A DNA stretch of 64,000 nt from Cercospora beticola (Eukaryota; Ascomycota; Dothideomycetes; Mycosphaerellales; Mycosphaerellaceae), in assembly GCF_033473495.1 (NCBI RefSeq), contig NC_088937.1, positions 1,860,001 to 1,924,000 of the forward strand, given 5' to 3'. The translations under genes and the position numbers were made by a program. Numbering within the stretch: the first letter of the stretch is position 1; each line of letters opens with the position of its first letter. Positions 42,481 through 55,200 of the stretch are shown here, in pieces. Below the pieces are notes generated by a model, which did not search any database, was not told the DNA's origin, and was given only the letters and a program-made list of their open reading frames with translations.

Positions 42481-44574
42481 CTAGACAACTCTGAAAGATC
42501 TCCTTGGCAGCTTTTCCCGCCAGGTCCTTATCCTGTCGTCTGTGTCATCCTGGAACAATATCCCAACTCGTGTGTACACGTCGACCTTGTGATCCTTTGC
42601 AGCTAACAATATGTATATAGTCTGCCCGTCCCAAGCTTCAGCAAATGCTACCGCGTCAATGGTCCTGCGGTTCCAACAAGCTGAATCAGCCTCGTCATCT
42701 AACAAAAATGTCGAAAGCCCTGTGAGCTCGCCATACTCCGGGTCATCTAGACTCCAATCGCGTGTTCTCTCTTTTTGCAGGAGTGTCAATCTCAGAGTCG
42801 GGCCCTCGACGCCTAACATACCGCCAGATACTACACTAAAAGGACCGGTATTCCCGTATTCGCATTCCGCCGAGAGTACCTTGGCGAGAGCCACCTTCAC
42901 CTGCTTGTACTGTACAGCACCAGTTACTGAGGCCCAAGACCAGCTGGGCGCCACACCAGCACCAAGTCGCTTGCGGCCGAACTCCATAGCCCACCACACC
43001 AGATCATCGATGATTGAGCCGGACCACAACCCTGCGAGATACTTCTCTCCTGGTCTGATACCAGCCTCGTGGTAATGTTGCGCAACTCCGCCGAACGCTG
43101 GGAGCCGGTCTGTGTACTTGGTCAGTCTAAGCTCCGAGTATTGCTCGACGACGCTGTGCCACTGATGCACGCGATACTCGCGTCGCAGCTGCTCGTCCGC
43201 GAGTCCCCTCGCTGCTGCGCTCGGGACGGAACTCAAGCGAAAGGATGTTGCATTAGTTTTGTCTATGACCCGCTCTCGGAGGTCGTCATACTGCGCATCG
43301 GCCAATGCAGCGAAGTGCTGGACCTTCAGATTATCAATGTCTTGCGTTGAGTTGGATGCGGGACAAGTGCACTCGCAAGAGGCGTTGCTCCAGCATTCCC
43401 ACAGAAGCTCCTGCTTCGTGAAAAAGACGACCCGGGAAGAGATGATCAGCTCCTGAAAACACCATGCTCGTCCGAACAAAGGTGCTTCAGATGAAATCTG
43501 TCGCCAATCATGGAACGGAGTGGTCGCCTCCCGGGTGTAGAGTTGATAATCATGACCATTGAACGCAACGGTTTTTGGGGACGCCCTCTGGGCTGCGGTA
43601 CTGGAGTAGAGTCCCACGGACCCATCGCCAGCATGTACCCCGACTAGGGTGACATGAGCATTGCCATAGACAGAGAACATCATCGACGCTTCACGGAGCC
43701 AGTCCTCTGTGTCATTCTGGACAATGCACATGCTATCAATCCAGATATAGTCAATGCCGAGCCGTCTGGTGAAGTCGACTGCGTCTTGAAAGGTGCGCGT
43801 CAGACTGCTCCACGGAACACACTCCAGCTGCTGCAACAAATTCTCCTTCTTCGTCAAGCACTGCATGTGAATCTTTCCCCAACAATGGCTGAGAGCGATG
43901 TACCTTGCGGAGGATGGCAGATTTTTGCTTTCAATCAACCGAATGTCCTGACTGCCCGGATTTGGCCGAACGCTAAGAAGCCTGGTAGGGAGGAATTCGC
44001 CCTGCTTCCTCTGGCATTGTGCATGTGAGTGTGTGCAAGCGTTGATCTGTTCCTGAACCCAAGACAGAGCTTGATCCGAAGACGTATTGCTGGAGATCAT
44101 CGGGCAATGCGGTAGACACGGCACTTGAGCGTCCAATCGAAGACCATCTCTGGAAGATGATGTATAGATCATCATCATCGTTGAGAGCGGCTTGCGCTTT
44201 CTTTTCAGATACAAGCCACCATTGCTGCGCATCACTTGCACGTCTGCTAGACCCAGCAATCCTTGACTTGCGAGGAAGCCAGACAAGAGCGAACAGCAGA
44301 AGCAGGCATACACTTTGTCCGGTCGCCACTTTCGCGCGCTTATGAGCTTATACTGGCAGTCGCCGTCGTGTGCATTGAGGAGTTGGTCGAGCTTTCCAGA
44401 CCAGAGGCATCGCCCGCATTGTTGTCGAAAAGCGGCAAGAGATGTAGAGCGCTCGGAAGGCTTTTGGACTTCGTCAATTTGTCTGGCGTCAGCGTTTTTA
44501 TTTGAGCCTGAGGCGAGGGAAAATCTGAACCACGCGGACTTTGCAAATTGTTTGAGGCCAGAAGAAGAAGCCAT
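42481..44574 (-). CDS. HET-domain (heterokaryon incompatibility) protein
   Basis: Intact single exon of 697 residues. The HET domain covers about 225-375: ALSHCWG at ~227, LTRTFQDAVDFTRRLGIDYIWIDSMCI at ~258-284, then SMMFSVYGNAHVTLVG. The N-terminal ~200 residues are rich in C and basic residues; the C-terminal half is the variable region with LAGLWSG and APSWSWASV. HET proteins trigger cell death on non-self recognition. The gene lies between two repeat copies derived from the PKS 3' region, and its stop codon coincides with the position of the PKS stop in that alignment, suggesting it arrived here by recombination. Confidence 0.9.
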   Translation of the reverse strand: MASSSGLKQFAKSAWFRFSLASGSNKNADARQIDEVQKPSERSTSLAAFRQQCGRCLWSGKLDQLLNAHDGDCQYKLISARKWRPDKVYACFCCSLLSGFLASQGLLGLADVQVMRSNGGLYLKRKRKPLSTMMMIYTSSSRDGLRLDAQVPCLPHCPMISSNTSSDQALSWVQEQINACTHSHAQCQRKQGEFLPTRLLSVRPNPGSQDIRLIESKNLPSSARYIALSHCWGKIHMQCLTKKENLLQQLECVPWSSLTRTFQDAVDFTRRLGIDYIWIDSMCIVQNDTEDWLREASMMFSVYGNAHVTLVGVHAGDGSVGLYSSTAAQRASPKTVAFNGHDYQLYTREATTPFHDWRQISSEAPLFGRAWCFQELIISSRVVFFTKQELLWECWSNASCECTCPASNSTQDIDNLKVQHFAALADAQYDDLRERVIDKTNATSFRLSSVPSAAARGLADEQLRREYRVHQWHSVVEQYSELRLTKYTDRLPAFGGVAQHYHEAGIRPGEKYLAGLWSGSIIDDLVWWAMEFGRKRLGAGVAPSWSWASVTGAVQYKQVKVALAKVLSAECEYGNTGPFSVVSGGMLGVEGPTLRLTLLQKERTRDWSLDDPEYGELTGLSTFLLDDEADSACWNRRTIDAVAFAEAWDGQTIYILLAAKDHKVDVYTRVGILFQDDTDDRIRTWREKLPRRSFRVV

Positions 44575-44754
44575 GCTCGACTTTCAAAGGCGATATTTTG
44601 AAACTCTTGAAGCTGAAGACCATATGTGGTGGGCATCGGCCGATCTTGGCCCCGCCTTACTGTGGCGCCATCCTGCGAAGCTGAGGATCGCACAGCATCG
44701 CTCGTTCTCGAAAACATTCGGCGATATGTTCGCGCAAATCCGTGCAAGCTGTCT

Positions 44755-45160
44755 CCTTGTTAGGGGTTGGCGGATCTAACTACGTTGCATCGTGGATGCC
44801 TCGCTGGCGAAGCTGTTTTGCAAGGCCATCACTTTCCCCTTTCATTTTCTGGCAGTTCATCATCCCACTCGATTGCGGAACCTCGCTGCGAGTATTTACC
44901 GTCACGTTAAATCGCAGCGCGTAACACCAGGGCCAAGATAGCTGTCCACGGGCGGCATCACATCATCCCTTTTGTGTGGACATCGTCCGCCGATACGTGC
45001 CACTCGAAAGCTGATGTCGTAATGCTCTTTGCACAGCATGGCTTCATATTTGACGCAACTTTCCGCCTGTTTCCGTGTCGGTCCTTGCGAAGTGAGAACG
45101 AAAGGAATTAATTCTGGCTGTATGCCATCGCATACCACAAATAGCCGTGGCGTGCGGCAT
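44755..45160 (-). pseudogene. repeat copy B: remnant of a PKS 3' end plus its downstream flank
   Basis: 44755-44995 aligns with the non-coding sequence after the PKS stop. 44995-45160 aligns with the last ~50 codons of the PKS (49298-49450), seen as the blocks GTGCCA, GTAATGCTCT/GTAACGCTCT, ACAGCATGG and CGCATACCACAA/CGCATGCCACAA. A minus-strand frame still shows a CDG-x-x-PEL segment matching CEGSRSEL of the intact ACP tail. No upstream PKS domain is left here. Confidence 0.55.
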
Positions 45161-45702
45161 GTGGTAGCATGCCGTGAGCGACCACACCAATCCAGCAGCG
45201 TAAGTCATCTCACTGCCTCCTGCACTGCCGATGGTTCACAAGCATTAGCAATACAGCTCCCGCGGAAGCAGAGATGGTCAGAGGCACGGATGATTCGATA
45301 GCGGTTGAATAGACCTGGTTGTCCTTCGAGACTCGTGTCGATGCAATGACTACAAGCAGCCCGCAAGGTAGCCGATGAGACACCATGAGGTTCGTGATCG
45401 TCGTTCACGGGAAAATGCATAATGATGGCAGTTACTCGTAACGAAGTAACGGCAAGTCCATGGAGGACAATTGACTTCCGATGCAGAAAGACATACCACC
45501 GGGAACTTGACAATCCGTCTGCACATACGTCTGTGTGCTTCTGAGGATACTCACTCTTTCAGACCGATATCGGATATGGCTGCAGCTGAGAGCAGATTCG
45601 ATGTGGCCGATGATATACCTCTTCTGTCCCTGTATATCAGGAGTTGCTTCATCTGGCTTGTAGGTGCTCGCCCAACCTGACTTTGGCATCGTCAGACTCA
45701 AC
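45161..45702. promoter_or_regulatory. region upstream of the CoA-transferase gene
   Basis: About 540 bases; no gene or clear element seen. Confidence 0.3.
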
Positions 45703-47413
45703 ATGCCGACCGAATTCTTAACCTCCCGGCAGATCGCCGAACAGACTCTTCAAGATGTCCTTAACGACTTCGACATCAAACTCCCAAGCCATGTCCAAAA
45801 TTTTGCCATTGATTTTCCCTACCCTATTCCATCTCCTGAAGAGACAAACTCGGAGAAGCTCAATTTATCTCTCGTTGGCGCAATACCGGCTTGCGCCAAT
45901 GCCATTATCGCAGCAGCGATCTTCCAGGCTCGTGGCGGTGCCGCCCAACGAGTAGGAATCGATTTGAGGAGAGGCCATAATTACATCGATCCAGACATCG
46001 GGATGACACCGTCCCTCAACCGCCAGGAGGTTCCTCTGGACGTTGTCTTTGGGAATCCTTTCTTGAAGAACATCTACGAAACCGAAGATCACAAGTATGC
46101 AGTGCTCAGTGCCGTGTATGTGGACCTCGTCTATCAGTGGAGCGCATTTCTGGGTTGTTCCGTCGCGCAGAGCGCCGTCGCAGAAGCTGTCAAATCCTGG
46201 AATGCAACTGGTAAGCCTGATAAGATCGTGTGGCCGTCACCTGGTGAGACACTCGCTAATGCACAGTTTTCTAACCTCACCAGATCTGGAAGAAGCAGCC
46301 GCAGCGGCTGGGTTGCCCATGGCCATCTGCCAAACCGAAGAGTCTTGGAAACGTCATCCACAGGGAGTAGAACTTGGCAAGAAGCCGTGGGTACCAGTTG
46401 AAGAAGTGCCTTCCGTCCCTGCAGAGAATGATTCTCTCCCCCTTCCGCTCCCGTGTCATCCAGCTCGACCTCTCTCGGGCCTCCGAGTTCTGTGCCTCAC
46501 GCACGCCATCGCTGGGCCTTCAGCAGGTCGCACGCTGGCAGAGCATGGAGCATCGGCTCTGCAGGTAATGTTCACACATGGATTTGAACATCTATTTGTG
46601 TATTCCTACGCAAGCCTCGGGTTATCAACGACTCGCCTCAGTCTACACAAAGAAGCCGATCGTGCAAGATTACGGACGCTGGTCAAAGACGCCCACGTGT
46701 GGATCGACAGCTACAGACCTGATGCTATCGCAAAGTTCGGCTTCAGCAATTCAGACCTGCACCATATCAATCATAGCCTGATCATATGCCGAGTAACATG
46801 CTACGGCACCAGTGGACCATGGAACTCCAAGCCTGGGTTCGACATGCAAGGTTCCTCGTCCAGCGGAATGATGACCCTCATGGGACAGGGTGTAGGCGAC
46901 GGCCAACCTCAGTGGCCACCAGGCATGGTAATCAACGACTACACAACGGGCTATGCAGCGGCCTTGGCGATCCAGAGCATCATCGTGAAGCGAGTGCAAG
47001 GCGAAGTCGGAGCTCAACATGGCTGGCTCGTAAGCCCAAGCTTAACTGGTACTGCCATGGCGATCTCGAAGTACTTCAAGACATCTCGTTTCAGCCCGCC
47101 AACTGATCAAGAAGGCTCTCATGCTTTGCCGCCAGAGACGCTCGAAGGGGACACGGGCCTTGGCTATTTGAAAACATTGGCTTCTCTGCCGAAGCTCAGT
47201 GTTACTCCTATCTTCTATGAGGTTGGGTTGCTGGGTTCCTTGGGCTCAGCGCTACCTCGGTTCCCTGGGTATGATGCCGATTTTGATCTGGAAGATGCGA
47301 CACCAATGAAGAAGGAAGATGTGGCAGAACAGGTGGGAGCTCCAAAGGCCCAGCGTTTAGAAGAGCTGAGAAAGCTAGCAAAGGCCTACAAAGCAAGGAG
47401 GGACCGGACCTGA
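45703..47413 (+). CDS. CaiB/BaiF family (class III) CoA-transferase-like protein
   Basis: Two exons: 45703-46210 and 46284-47413, with a 73-bp GTAAGC...CACCAG intron; the join gives VKSWNAT-DLEEAAAAAGLP. 545 residues. The C-terminal half is the family core: PLSGLRVLCLTHAIAGPSAGRTLAEHGA, HVWIDSYRPDAIAKFGFS, CYGTSGPWNSKPGFDMQ, then GMVINDYTTGYAAALAIQ. Class III enzymes move CoA between acyl groups using an aspartate in the core. Fungal members are often clustered with metabolic genes, but the substrate is unknown. It is the first gene of the accessory block and might supply or trim acyl-CoA for the PKS. Confidence 0.85.
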
Positions 47414-47462
47414 TGCGAGTGTAGGAAAGACTGACCGTGATCCAATGCAAGAATTTCCTCCT

Positions 47463-48200
47463 CTAAGCCCGCTTAAGCTCTTGTTGTAAGTTGTACTTGA
47501 TAGTCCAAGTTACGCCAGTGCTTCCTCCATTTTCCCTAATGATTTCTGTTATTAACGCCGTGTCAATTCTGAACAAAGTGCCCTGAGCGAACGCCCGTCC
47601 CCTAACCCACATCGTCCTACCATCGTCGCCTCTATACCGCGGGGTCGCCGGTCGGGGAACAGGATACAAATATCTGCCGCCATTTCCTGAGACCTGGATA
47701 CATATATCCGTGATAGCATACACGCCATGAGGATCAATGTTTTCGGATAAATCGAGCGAGATATCGAAGCCCCGGTTAACATGTGTCTGGGCGGCCGCGA
47801 TCCAGGCATCGGAGGTATGGTAAACACTACGAAAGCCTTCAAAACCTACATCAACCCTGAACTGAAGTTCGTGTTGGAATTGCGGGATCAACTGCTTCTT
47901 TCTTCGTGGCGGGTTTGGACTTGGTGGCGGATTTGGCTTCCTTCCCCCAGATCCAGATGGAGGGCAGACGAAGGGGTTGCACTGTCTTATGATACCAAGT
48001 TTGCATCCCAAGCAATTGGCCTGGTAGGCGTCTGAATCTGCGTCGAGAGGTTGGCGTTTATCGTGTAGAACTTTTGCACCATAGTGGCTAAACTCTGTGT
48101 CTCGCAGTTGTGGCGTTGCAAGATAGTAGTTTTGCGGCACGATGAATGGCCAAGCAGAGTCAATGACGCTGAGCGTGATGAGTGTCGTAATGAGCCTCAT
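47463..48200 (-). CDS. secreted hypothetical protein
   Basis: Intact frame of 245 residues with a signal peptide (LITTLITLSVIDSAWPF). A short cysteine cluster C-X2-C-X7-C-X4-C lies at about 63-79 (NCLGCKLGIIRQCNPFVC), then a proline-rich linker (PPPSPNPPRRKK). A ~140-residue domain with alternating hydrophobic beta-like strands follows. No homologue is recognised. The cysteine cluster plus Pro linker plus beta domain layout is seen in fungal extracellular proteins of unknown role. Its 3' end faces the CoA-transferase gene, 49 bases apart. Confidence 0.7.
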   Translation of the reverse strand: MRLITTLITLSVIDSAWPFIVPQNYYLATPQLRDTEFSHYGAKVLHDKRQPLDADSDAYQANCLGCKLGIIRQCNPFVCPPSGSGGRKPNPPPSPNPPRRKKQLIPQFQHELQFRVDVGFEGFRSVYHTSDAWIAAAQTHVNRGFDISLDLSENIDPHGVYAITDICIQVSGNGGRYLYPVPRPATPRYRGDDGRTMWVRGRAFAQGTLFRIDTALITEIIRENGGSTGVTWTIKYNLQQELKRA

Positions 48201-48956
48201 TTTTATGGAGATGCAACCCCACTCGAAGAGGTGGCTCTATGCGGCAAGGTTTGGTTGAATAGTGTAAAGTGGGGAGGCAAGAAGATTGGCGTTAGCCGCA
48301 ATTTATGGCCTTTGTTAATACGTCAACCTGCACAAACCCTTCACCGTCTCACGAGCCCAGCAACGCAGAGACCAGCATAGGTAGTCAAATATTGTCACCT
48401 GCATACAGGGAGCAGATGGCAGGGTATATTTCGCTTTCCGGGCAGTTACAAACTTTCTGGCAACCGACTTAGGGCAGTCTATTCGCAAGGGAGCCCCTGA
48501 AAGACCTTGAACTTGAACTCTTTGAATCCGTGTATACAGGTAACAGACTGTACATCAGAGTTGGATAAACCCTACGCTATAAATAGCGCAGCCTCAGCTT
48601 GTGCACGCTCACTGTGCACATAGATGGAATGTCGTGGGACTGAGGTCTGGGCGCAGAGCGCGAGGAATATGATGACCGACGTCGAGACACCAATGGCGAA
48701 TCAATTGTGCCCCAGCACAGTTCGAGGGTTATACGTACCATTCCTCTGTTTGCTTCACGGACGATGCGACAGTACGCAGCTTCTTCTTGTTGGTGTTTGC
48801 CCCAGGTGTCACCCAACCCTAACGTGAGAATCCACTGCAACGTAGAATATCGCACAACGCTTTCCAAGCGATATACCTATCATTACGAAAAAGTTGCAAA
48901 GGCTACAGCAGCATAAGTCTGGCAATCCACAGCAGATCCATTACGAACTTCTGATT
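48201..48956. promoter_or_regulatory. intergenic region
   Basis: Contains TATAAATA at 48578-48585 followed 38 bases later by an ATG opening a 67-codon frame (48624-48827) with no recognisable features; I do not call it a gene. Confidence 0.3.
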
Positions 48957-49297
48957 TTTCCAGTAAATCTTCGCCCTGGGGATTTTCCTCTGCAAAGCAT
49001 GGACTGGACATCGAGAAAACAGTTCTTCAATCAACGAACGTTGGATCATGGTTCGGTTTGCTACAAGAAACGTGAGAATCTGACGGATTAGCTATACTGC
49101 ATAACAACTATCTGGCTGGCGATGCTGCTTATAGGACCGCAGCTCTTGCATCTTCTGCCTTCCCACCGTTCCATTCAATTGCAAGCCTCTGCTGGAATTA
49201 TTTACAATCACATTCATCCGCTGAACGCTACACCCAAGGCACGATAGAGATTCACGGCGATTCCACACGGTCAGTCCCTTTACGCGAACACCACCCA
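48957..49297. repeat. repeat copy C (PKS downstream flank)
   Basis: The reference copy of the family seen at 42127-42480 and 44755-45160. It starts upstream of a TGGACTGGACATCG block and runs to the PKS stop codon. Confidence 0.6.
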
Positions 49298-52200
49298 CTA
49301 TGTGCCATGCAAAATTTGACACCGTAACGCTCTCTCTACAGCATGGTCATGATATAGCTTCCGGCCTACCTCCTTTTCGAACCTAGTGGCTCGAATAGAA
49401 AGTGGTAGCTCTGACCGGCTGCCTTCGCATGCCACAATGAGCCGTGCTATCTTCCTGCTCAGTTCGTGAATGGCGACAGTACTAGTCAGCTCAAATATGC
49501 TAATGTCACTATGAAGTTGTGAGGATATCCAGTTGCGTAACTCCACGGCGATCAGGCTATCGACACCATACGAGCTGATGGGCAAAGCCGTGTCGATGTC
49601 CGTCTCCGATAACGAAATGATGCTCGCGATTTTGCCCACAAGCAATTTCTGTACTACAATGCTTGCCTCGTCCAGAGAGTCGCATGTTGCCAGCAGAGCA
49701 GAGCTGTCTTGCATTCCAGCTCCAGTGTCGATTTCTTGCTTTTGCAGAGATTCTGTGCCAAAGCGCTTCAAGAGAGCGAAAGGCGCCAGCATCCGGAGGA
49801 AAGGCAAATCGGCATGCGGAGACTCTTTCTGCATCTCTTGCAGTCGGCCGCCGCTTCCGGTACCGCTAAGGATTTGTTCACTCGTTGGCTCGTCACTGTC
49901 AGACATTCCCGCCATGGCACAGCCGAGCATGTGGAAGAACTGCGCCTTTGGCATCGGGGGCTATCTTCTTGTTAGTCGAGCAATGAATTCTTTCCGCGAG
50001 TGAGCTTACCATGCGAGACGCTCCCACCGCAACACTCTTGTTTTCTGCCACGTAACCTATTCCTTCGATGGCCCCGAGATTAAGGCTCACTGCCGGCAGA
50101 ACTTTCGACCGGCGGTAATATGCAAGCTGGTCCTGACATGTGTTTCCTGCCGCATAGTTTGCTTGCGATATCGCACCTATGATGCCGGCCAGCGACGATA
50201 GCATCACAAAAAAGTCAAGATCTTTAGGAAGAAGCTCGTGCAAGTTCCAGCTGCCTATAGAAAATCAATTAGTTCGCGTTGACAGTGGAAAAAGTTCCAT
50301 CCATACCTTGTATTTTAGGCCTCGTAGCCTTGACCCATTGCTCAAAGGTCATTTTGTGGAAAACGGTATCCTGGAGCACCATGGCGCCCTGGACCACGCC
50401 ACGAATGGGTGGCATCGTCGAGGCGATATCTTCCAGTACCGCAGTAAGCTCGTCTCTTTGGGCAACATCGCACGCATATGTCTTCGCGCTAACCCCGGCG
50501 GCGACCAAGCGGGTGATGAGGTCACTGGCTTCTTTCCCGGCTTTGCCTGAGCGAGAAATGAAGGCAAGGTAACGTGCTCCATGTTGAACCATATATTCTG
50601 CTTGCGCTCGGCCCAGCCCTCCAAGACCACCGACCAGTAGATATGTTGCTTCTGAATCCAGGGTCCAAGTGAAGGGTGTCTGCAGCTTGACAGGTGCTAT
50701 CGACTCAGTCGTGAAACGCAGTACAAGTTTTCCTAGATGGGTCCCTCGCTGCATGTCTCGAAACGCTCTCTCCGCATTGCCAAAGTCATAGACGGTGATT
50801 AGCCGAATGAGGCCAATCGTACTCTGCTTCAACAGAGAGAATACTCGATCCATAAGTCTGCGGATTTCTTCCGGTTGATCCATCATGGGTTCGAGGTTTA
50901 CTGCTGCAAAGGTAGCATTTCGAAGGAAAGGACTCATGTCGAGTTTGCTGTTGCCCAGGATGTCTCTCTTGCCGACTTCGATAAAGCGTCCGTATGACGA
51001 TAGACAAAACCAGGACCGTCGCAAAGCCTCTCCTGCAAGTGAGTTCACCACGACGTCGACACCCTTCCCATTCGTGGTACGCTTGATTCCCTTCTCAAAA
51101 GTCAAGTCGCGTGAACTGAAGACTTGTTCGGCAGCCACACCCATTGCCACAACCGCTTCCTTTTTCGTATGGGTGCTCACCGTGCAGAATATGTTTGCGC
51201 CGAGTGACTTGGCCACCTGGATCAGAGCCTGACCCAGACCTGTAGAACAAAAATCAGCCGTTGACCTTCTAAACATGACGAGACTCGACGCACCTCCAGC
51301 CGCTGCGTGAATGAGGACACTCTCCCCCTTTTGCAAATGTGCCACTTCCACGAGGCATCGATACGCCGTACAATATGCAACAGGGATCGAGGCGAGTTCT
51401 TCGTCTGTCAAATGCGCCGGAGCACGGTGGACATATGATGCGCTCACCCGAACTTCGGTCTGCATCGACCCTTGGCTCATCCACACGACTCGATCGCCAG
51501 TGGCCACATGTTCAACCTTGGCTCCTGTGCGACACACGATCCCGACAGCCTCATGACCAAAAGCGGCCCGGTGAATCTCACCTATAGCGATTAAGACGTC
51601 GCTTGATAGAATTAGCTGCGCGCTCAATACGTATCACCAAGCAATGAATGACTTACAGGAAGTTCAGCCCACACGCGGTGACCTTGATCTCGACTTGGTC
51701 GTCCCCCAAAGCCTTTGGTACGTCCAAATCCACAAAGTGGAGAGTCTCCAGAAGTCCTGGTTTTCCGAGTACCAAGCGCAAAGGTTTTCTGACGTTGGAA
51801 AGTTTCATAGTCACGGCTTTCACCTCCCTACCAGTCTCCCTGGCCAAGCTTGAGTTCAGTTTGGTGTCTGGGACATAGCGCGGAATACAGAGAGTGCCCT
51901 GGCGCTGTGCAGTTTCTATTTCTCCAACACCTTTGCGATTTGTCCAACAGCTTGCAAGCCGGGACAAGATTATTTGGCTCAGAGCGGCGGCAGTTTGAGC
52001 TGCTGGGTCTTCGATGTGCATCTCCATGAACTTCCGTGTGGCATCCTCCATCTTCAGGCACCTCATGAGCCCGGAGATGATGCGAAAGCTGGGGTGATTA
52101 TATCCATCCGCATCTTTTGACTTGGCCACCCAGAGCAGCTCCTTGGCATGTGCAAATATTGTCTGCAGCTTCAGAAATTGAGTGGCATCCATGTTGTCCA

Positions 52201-55200
52201 GAAGAGGCGTCTCAATTTCCAGGAGCGAGATGCAAGTTTTCTCCTCGAGGTAAGCAGGACTGACATGGTCCAAACCTTTGATGATCGCGGTCACGCCAGA
52301 TTTTGCAAAGCATTGCTCCAGATTCGAGGCGAGATGCTTGATGCCGTTCGAATACTCTGTAGGAGTAATGATCAAGATGTCCTTCGACCTTGCATCTGTT
52401 GTCATATTCGTCTTTTGACTCACGATCATGGACATTCGATGCACATTGTCTTGATCGCCATCATGCACCATGGCCCTGGCCCTGGTGAAACCCGTCTCTT
52501 CGAGCTGCTCGTCCCATTCTTTCGGTAGCAACAGGGGCCCGTTGTGTCGGCCATCCTCAGCAAGCCACCACCCAGGGAGGATCCCAAACACGAAGGTGCC
52601 GAGATCGTGTGCGCCCGTGATCTCACCCAGTACGAGATGGCCTTCGGGCTTCAACATGCGGTGGCAATGGCGAAGCGATTGACGAATATCTTTAGTTGCA
52701 TGGATTACGTTAACAGCCACCATGACATCGTACGATTCGCTCTCGAATCCTTGCCCTACGGGATCATGCTCGATATCGAGCACCTTGTAGTCGATATGAG
52801 ACTGCCAGTCGCTCAGCACTCGTCTGGCGCTGTCGAACCATCCTGCAGAGATATCAGTAAACGTCCACTTGGCAAATCGAGGGAGACCGTCGTCCGCCTG
52901 GCTTAGGGCCTGCAGTATTGGCAATGTTGTCGATGCTGTGCCGGCGCCAACCTCGAGGACGTGCAAGTCCGGCTTCTTGTGAGCGATCAGATCAAACAGT
53001 CGCTGAAAAGCTGTTTCAATGCGAGTCATTCCGTACGCCTCCCTGTAAAATCTGGTGAAGTGTTCGCTAGCCGTCATGGCTTCGATGGGAGTAGTCTTTT
53101 GCCGTAAAACGTCGTCCAAGGAATTAAGCATATGGTGCATAAGGGGTCCATCGGAGGGATACTTGGCGGAAAACTCTTGAACGAGTTCTGAGATGTTGCT
53201 AAATTGATCTGAAGCACTCCCGGCGTTATGTGTTGTGCTGATCCCAGCATCGAGATGGTCAAGCGTCTGAGGATAGCGGGTGCGCATCCACTGTAAGTAC
53301 TTTTGCAAATGCATAGGAAGACCGCTCGTGGGAAAATATGCAAACTTTGTGGCGGCGGTCTCGCACATCTTTCCGAGAACGTGATCAGCATCCATCAGAA
53401 ATCGCTCCATGTCGACGGCCAAGTGTCCATTTTTGGGTGCCAACAAGGACTGTTTGAGCTCACACGGGCCCAGAAGTTCAAAAATCTGGCTTCCAAATGA
53501 TGCGGGAGTAGCTATCAGCGATCTTCGCACCAAGTCCGTCAGATGAGGTGATGGGCAACTCGACGCCACGACACTGAAGGCCACTGAGGATAATGTAGGG
53601 CATGCTGTTAAATGCACCGTCACCGGCCATGAGATCACATGTCAAGCTGTTCTGGCCACCGAATGAGCTCGTGCATGTTCCATGGACACGAGTATCGATA
53701 TTTTGCGGAAAGTCGCTCGAAACGTCCAAGGAATCGATGCTAAGGGGAACCCAGGTCTGCTTCGGAATCTCAGATGCATTTCTGACGGCGACAAAAATCG
53801 GCTGCATGAGAGCATCGAGCATCGCCGGATGGATCAGATAAGAGCTCTGAATCCCCTTGGGCATTGCGGACGGGAAGTAGAGGCCCTTGACCTCAAAACA
53901 AGCCGTAGACATATCGTGATGCACTTCGTTGACTCCTTGAAAGGTCGAGCCTGTTCTACGTCAGACGAGCATTCGTTGCATTTGGATATTCTGTACTTAC
54001 CATAGCAAACGCCAATACTGTCACAGTACTCGTAGTGACTCTTACCAGATACTGTTTTTGTGCAGCCAGCGTGGTTTTGCCGATAGCGCCTTCGATAAGC
54101 CATTACTTCTTCCCCAGCCTCTGTGCCGCCGTCAACTTCGGTGATAACATCTTTGCGAGTAACCCGTATACTGCCACAGCCATGTTCCACAAAGACGTCA
54201 TTCGTGACGGAATACAAGGAGAAGTCGTACCAGGGTTCGCGCAGCGTCTTTGCTTGCGCTTTCCTCTTTGTGAAATGCAAGGACGTCTCGACTCCATTGT
54301 CACCCTTTGGAATGACAAGGGATTCCAACATGGTGATGTCGCGCAGTTGGTAGCTCGATACGGTTGCAATGGTGCCCCATTCCTCCTCGAGCTGGCGCAT
54401 GGCTTCGATCGCTGAACAAATTACACCGGTGAAGGGAAACAAAATCTGACCCTGGATCTGGTGATCGCTCAGCCACGGCAACTCTGGCACGCGTAAACGA
54501 TTACCCCATACAGGCTCCTGGGGATTAAAAGCTTCCGATCGTGATCCGATTAGGTCGTGTCGTGCGAACGTGGGAAAGCGGCGGTTTCGCGACATTCGCG
54601 TCTCATGCCAATAAGCCGTCGAATGGTTCCACTGATAAGAGGGCAAATCGGTGAGAACTGCCTTGTCAGGAGCTGAATTCGGCCTTTCGTTGAGCTGGAG
54701 AGATCAGCATTGTAAGGGCTGTGTAGACATGCAACGAATGTCGAACATACCTTCTTCAAGTCAAGGGAGACACCACGTGCCCAAAGAGAAGCCGCGGCGC
54801 CCATGGCTGTAGTGTTTGCGTCCACTTGACGGGATAGTGCACTGCAGTAGAACATATCATCACAACTTTCTCGAGTGCGGCGGAACTCGTTGAAGGGGGC
54901 GGCCAATCCGCCGTGTGGACCAATCTCTACCATGATGTCGGGTACAGATTCTACGCTGCTGTCCATAAGACTGTTTAGCGCAGACACCAGGTCGACGGTC
55001 GAGCACAGATTTGCGACCCAATAGTCTGCGTTGAGCTGCGAGTGTGGAATCCGACGACCGTACACCGTTGAGTAGAAGTGGACAGCGGCATGGTCGTTGC
55101 TGTCGGTGTTGGGCGTAATGCCTGCAATGCGGCCGTGATACTCGTCACGAAAGGGGAACAGCTGTGGACTGTGATACGCAATGTCCACGCGCAGCATTCG

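Noticed and set aside
46566..46640. Intron in the CoA-transferase starting GTAATG
   Set aside because: Reading through gives the family-like MFTHGFEHLFVYSYASLG segment, so no intron is needed.
48624..48827. 67-codon frame downstream of TATAAATA
   Set aside because: No recognisable features; the TATA-like string alone is weak evidence.
53460..53520. An intron explaining the PKS frame change
   Set aside because: The conserved reading is contiguous on both sides of the T run and no donor/acceptor pair fits the phases.
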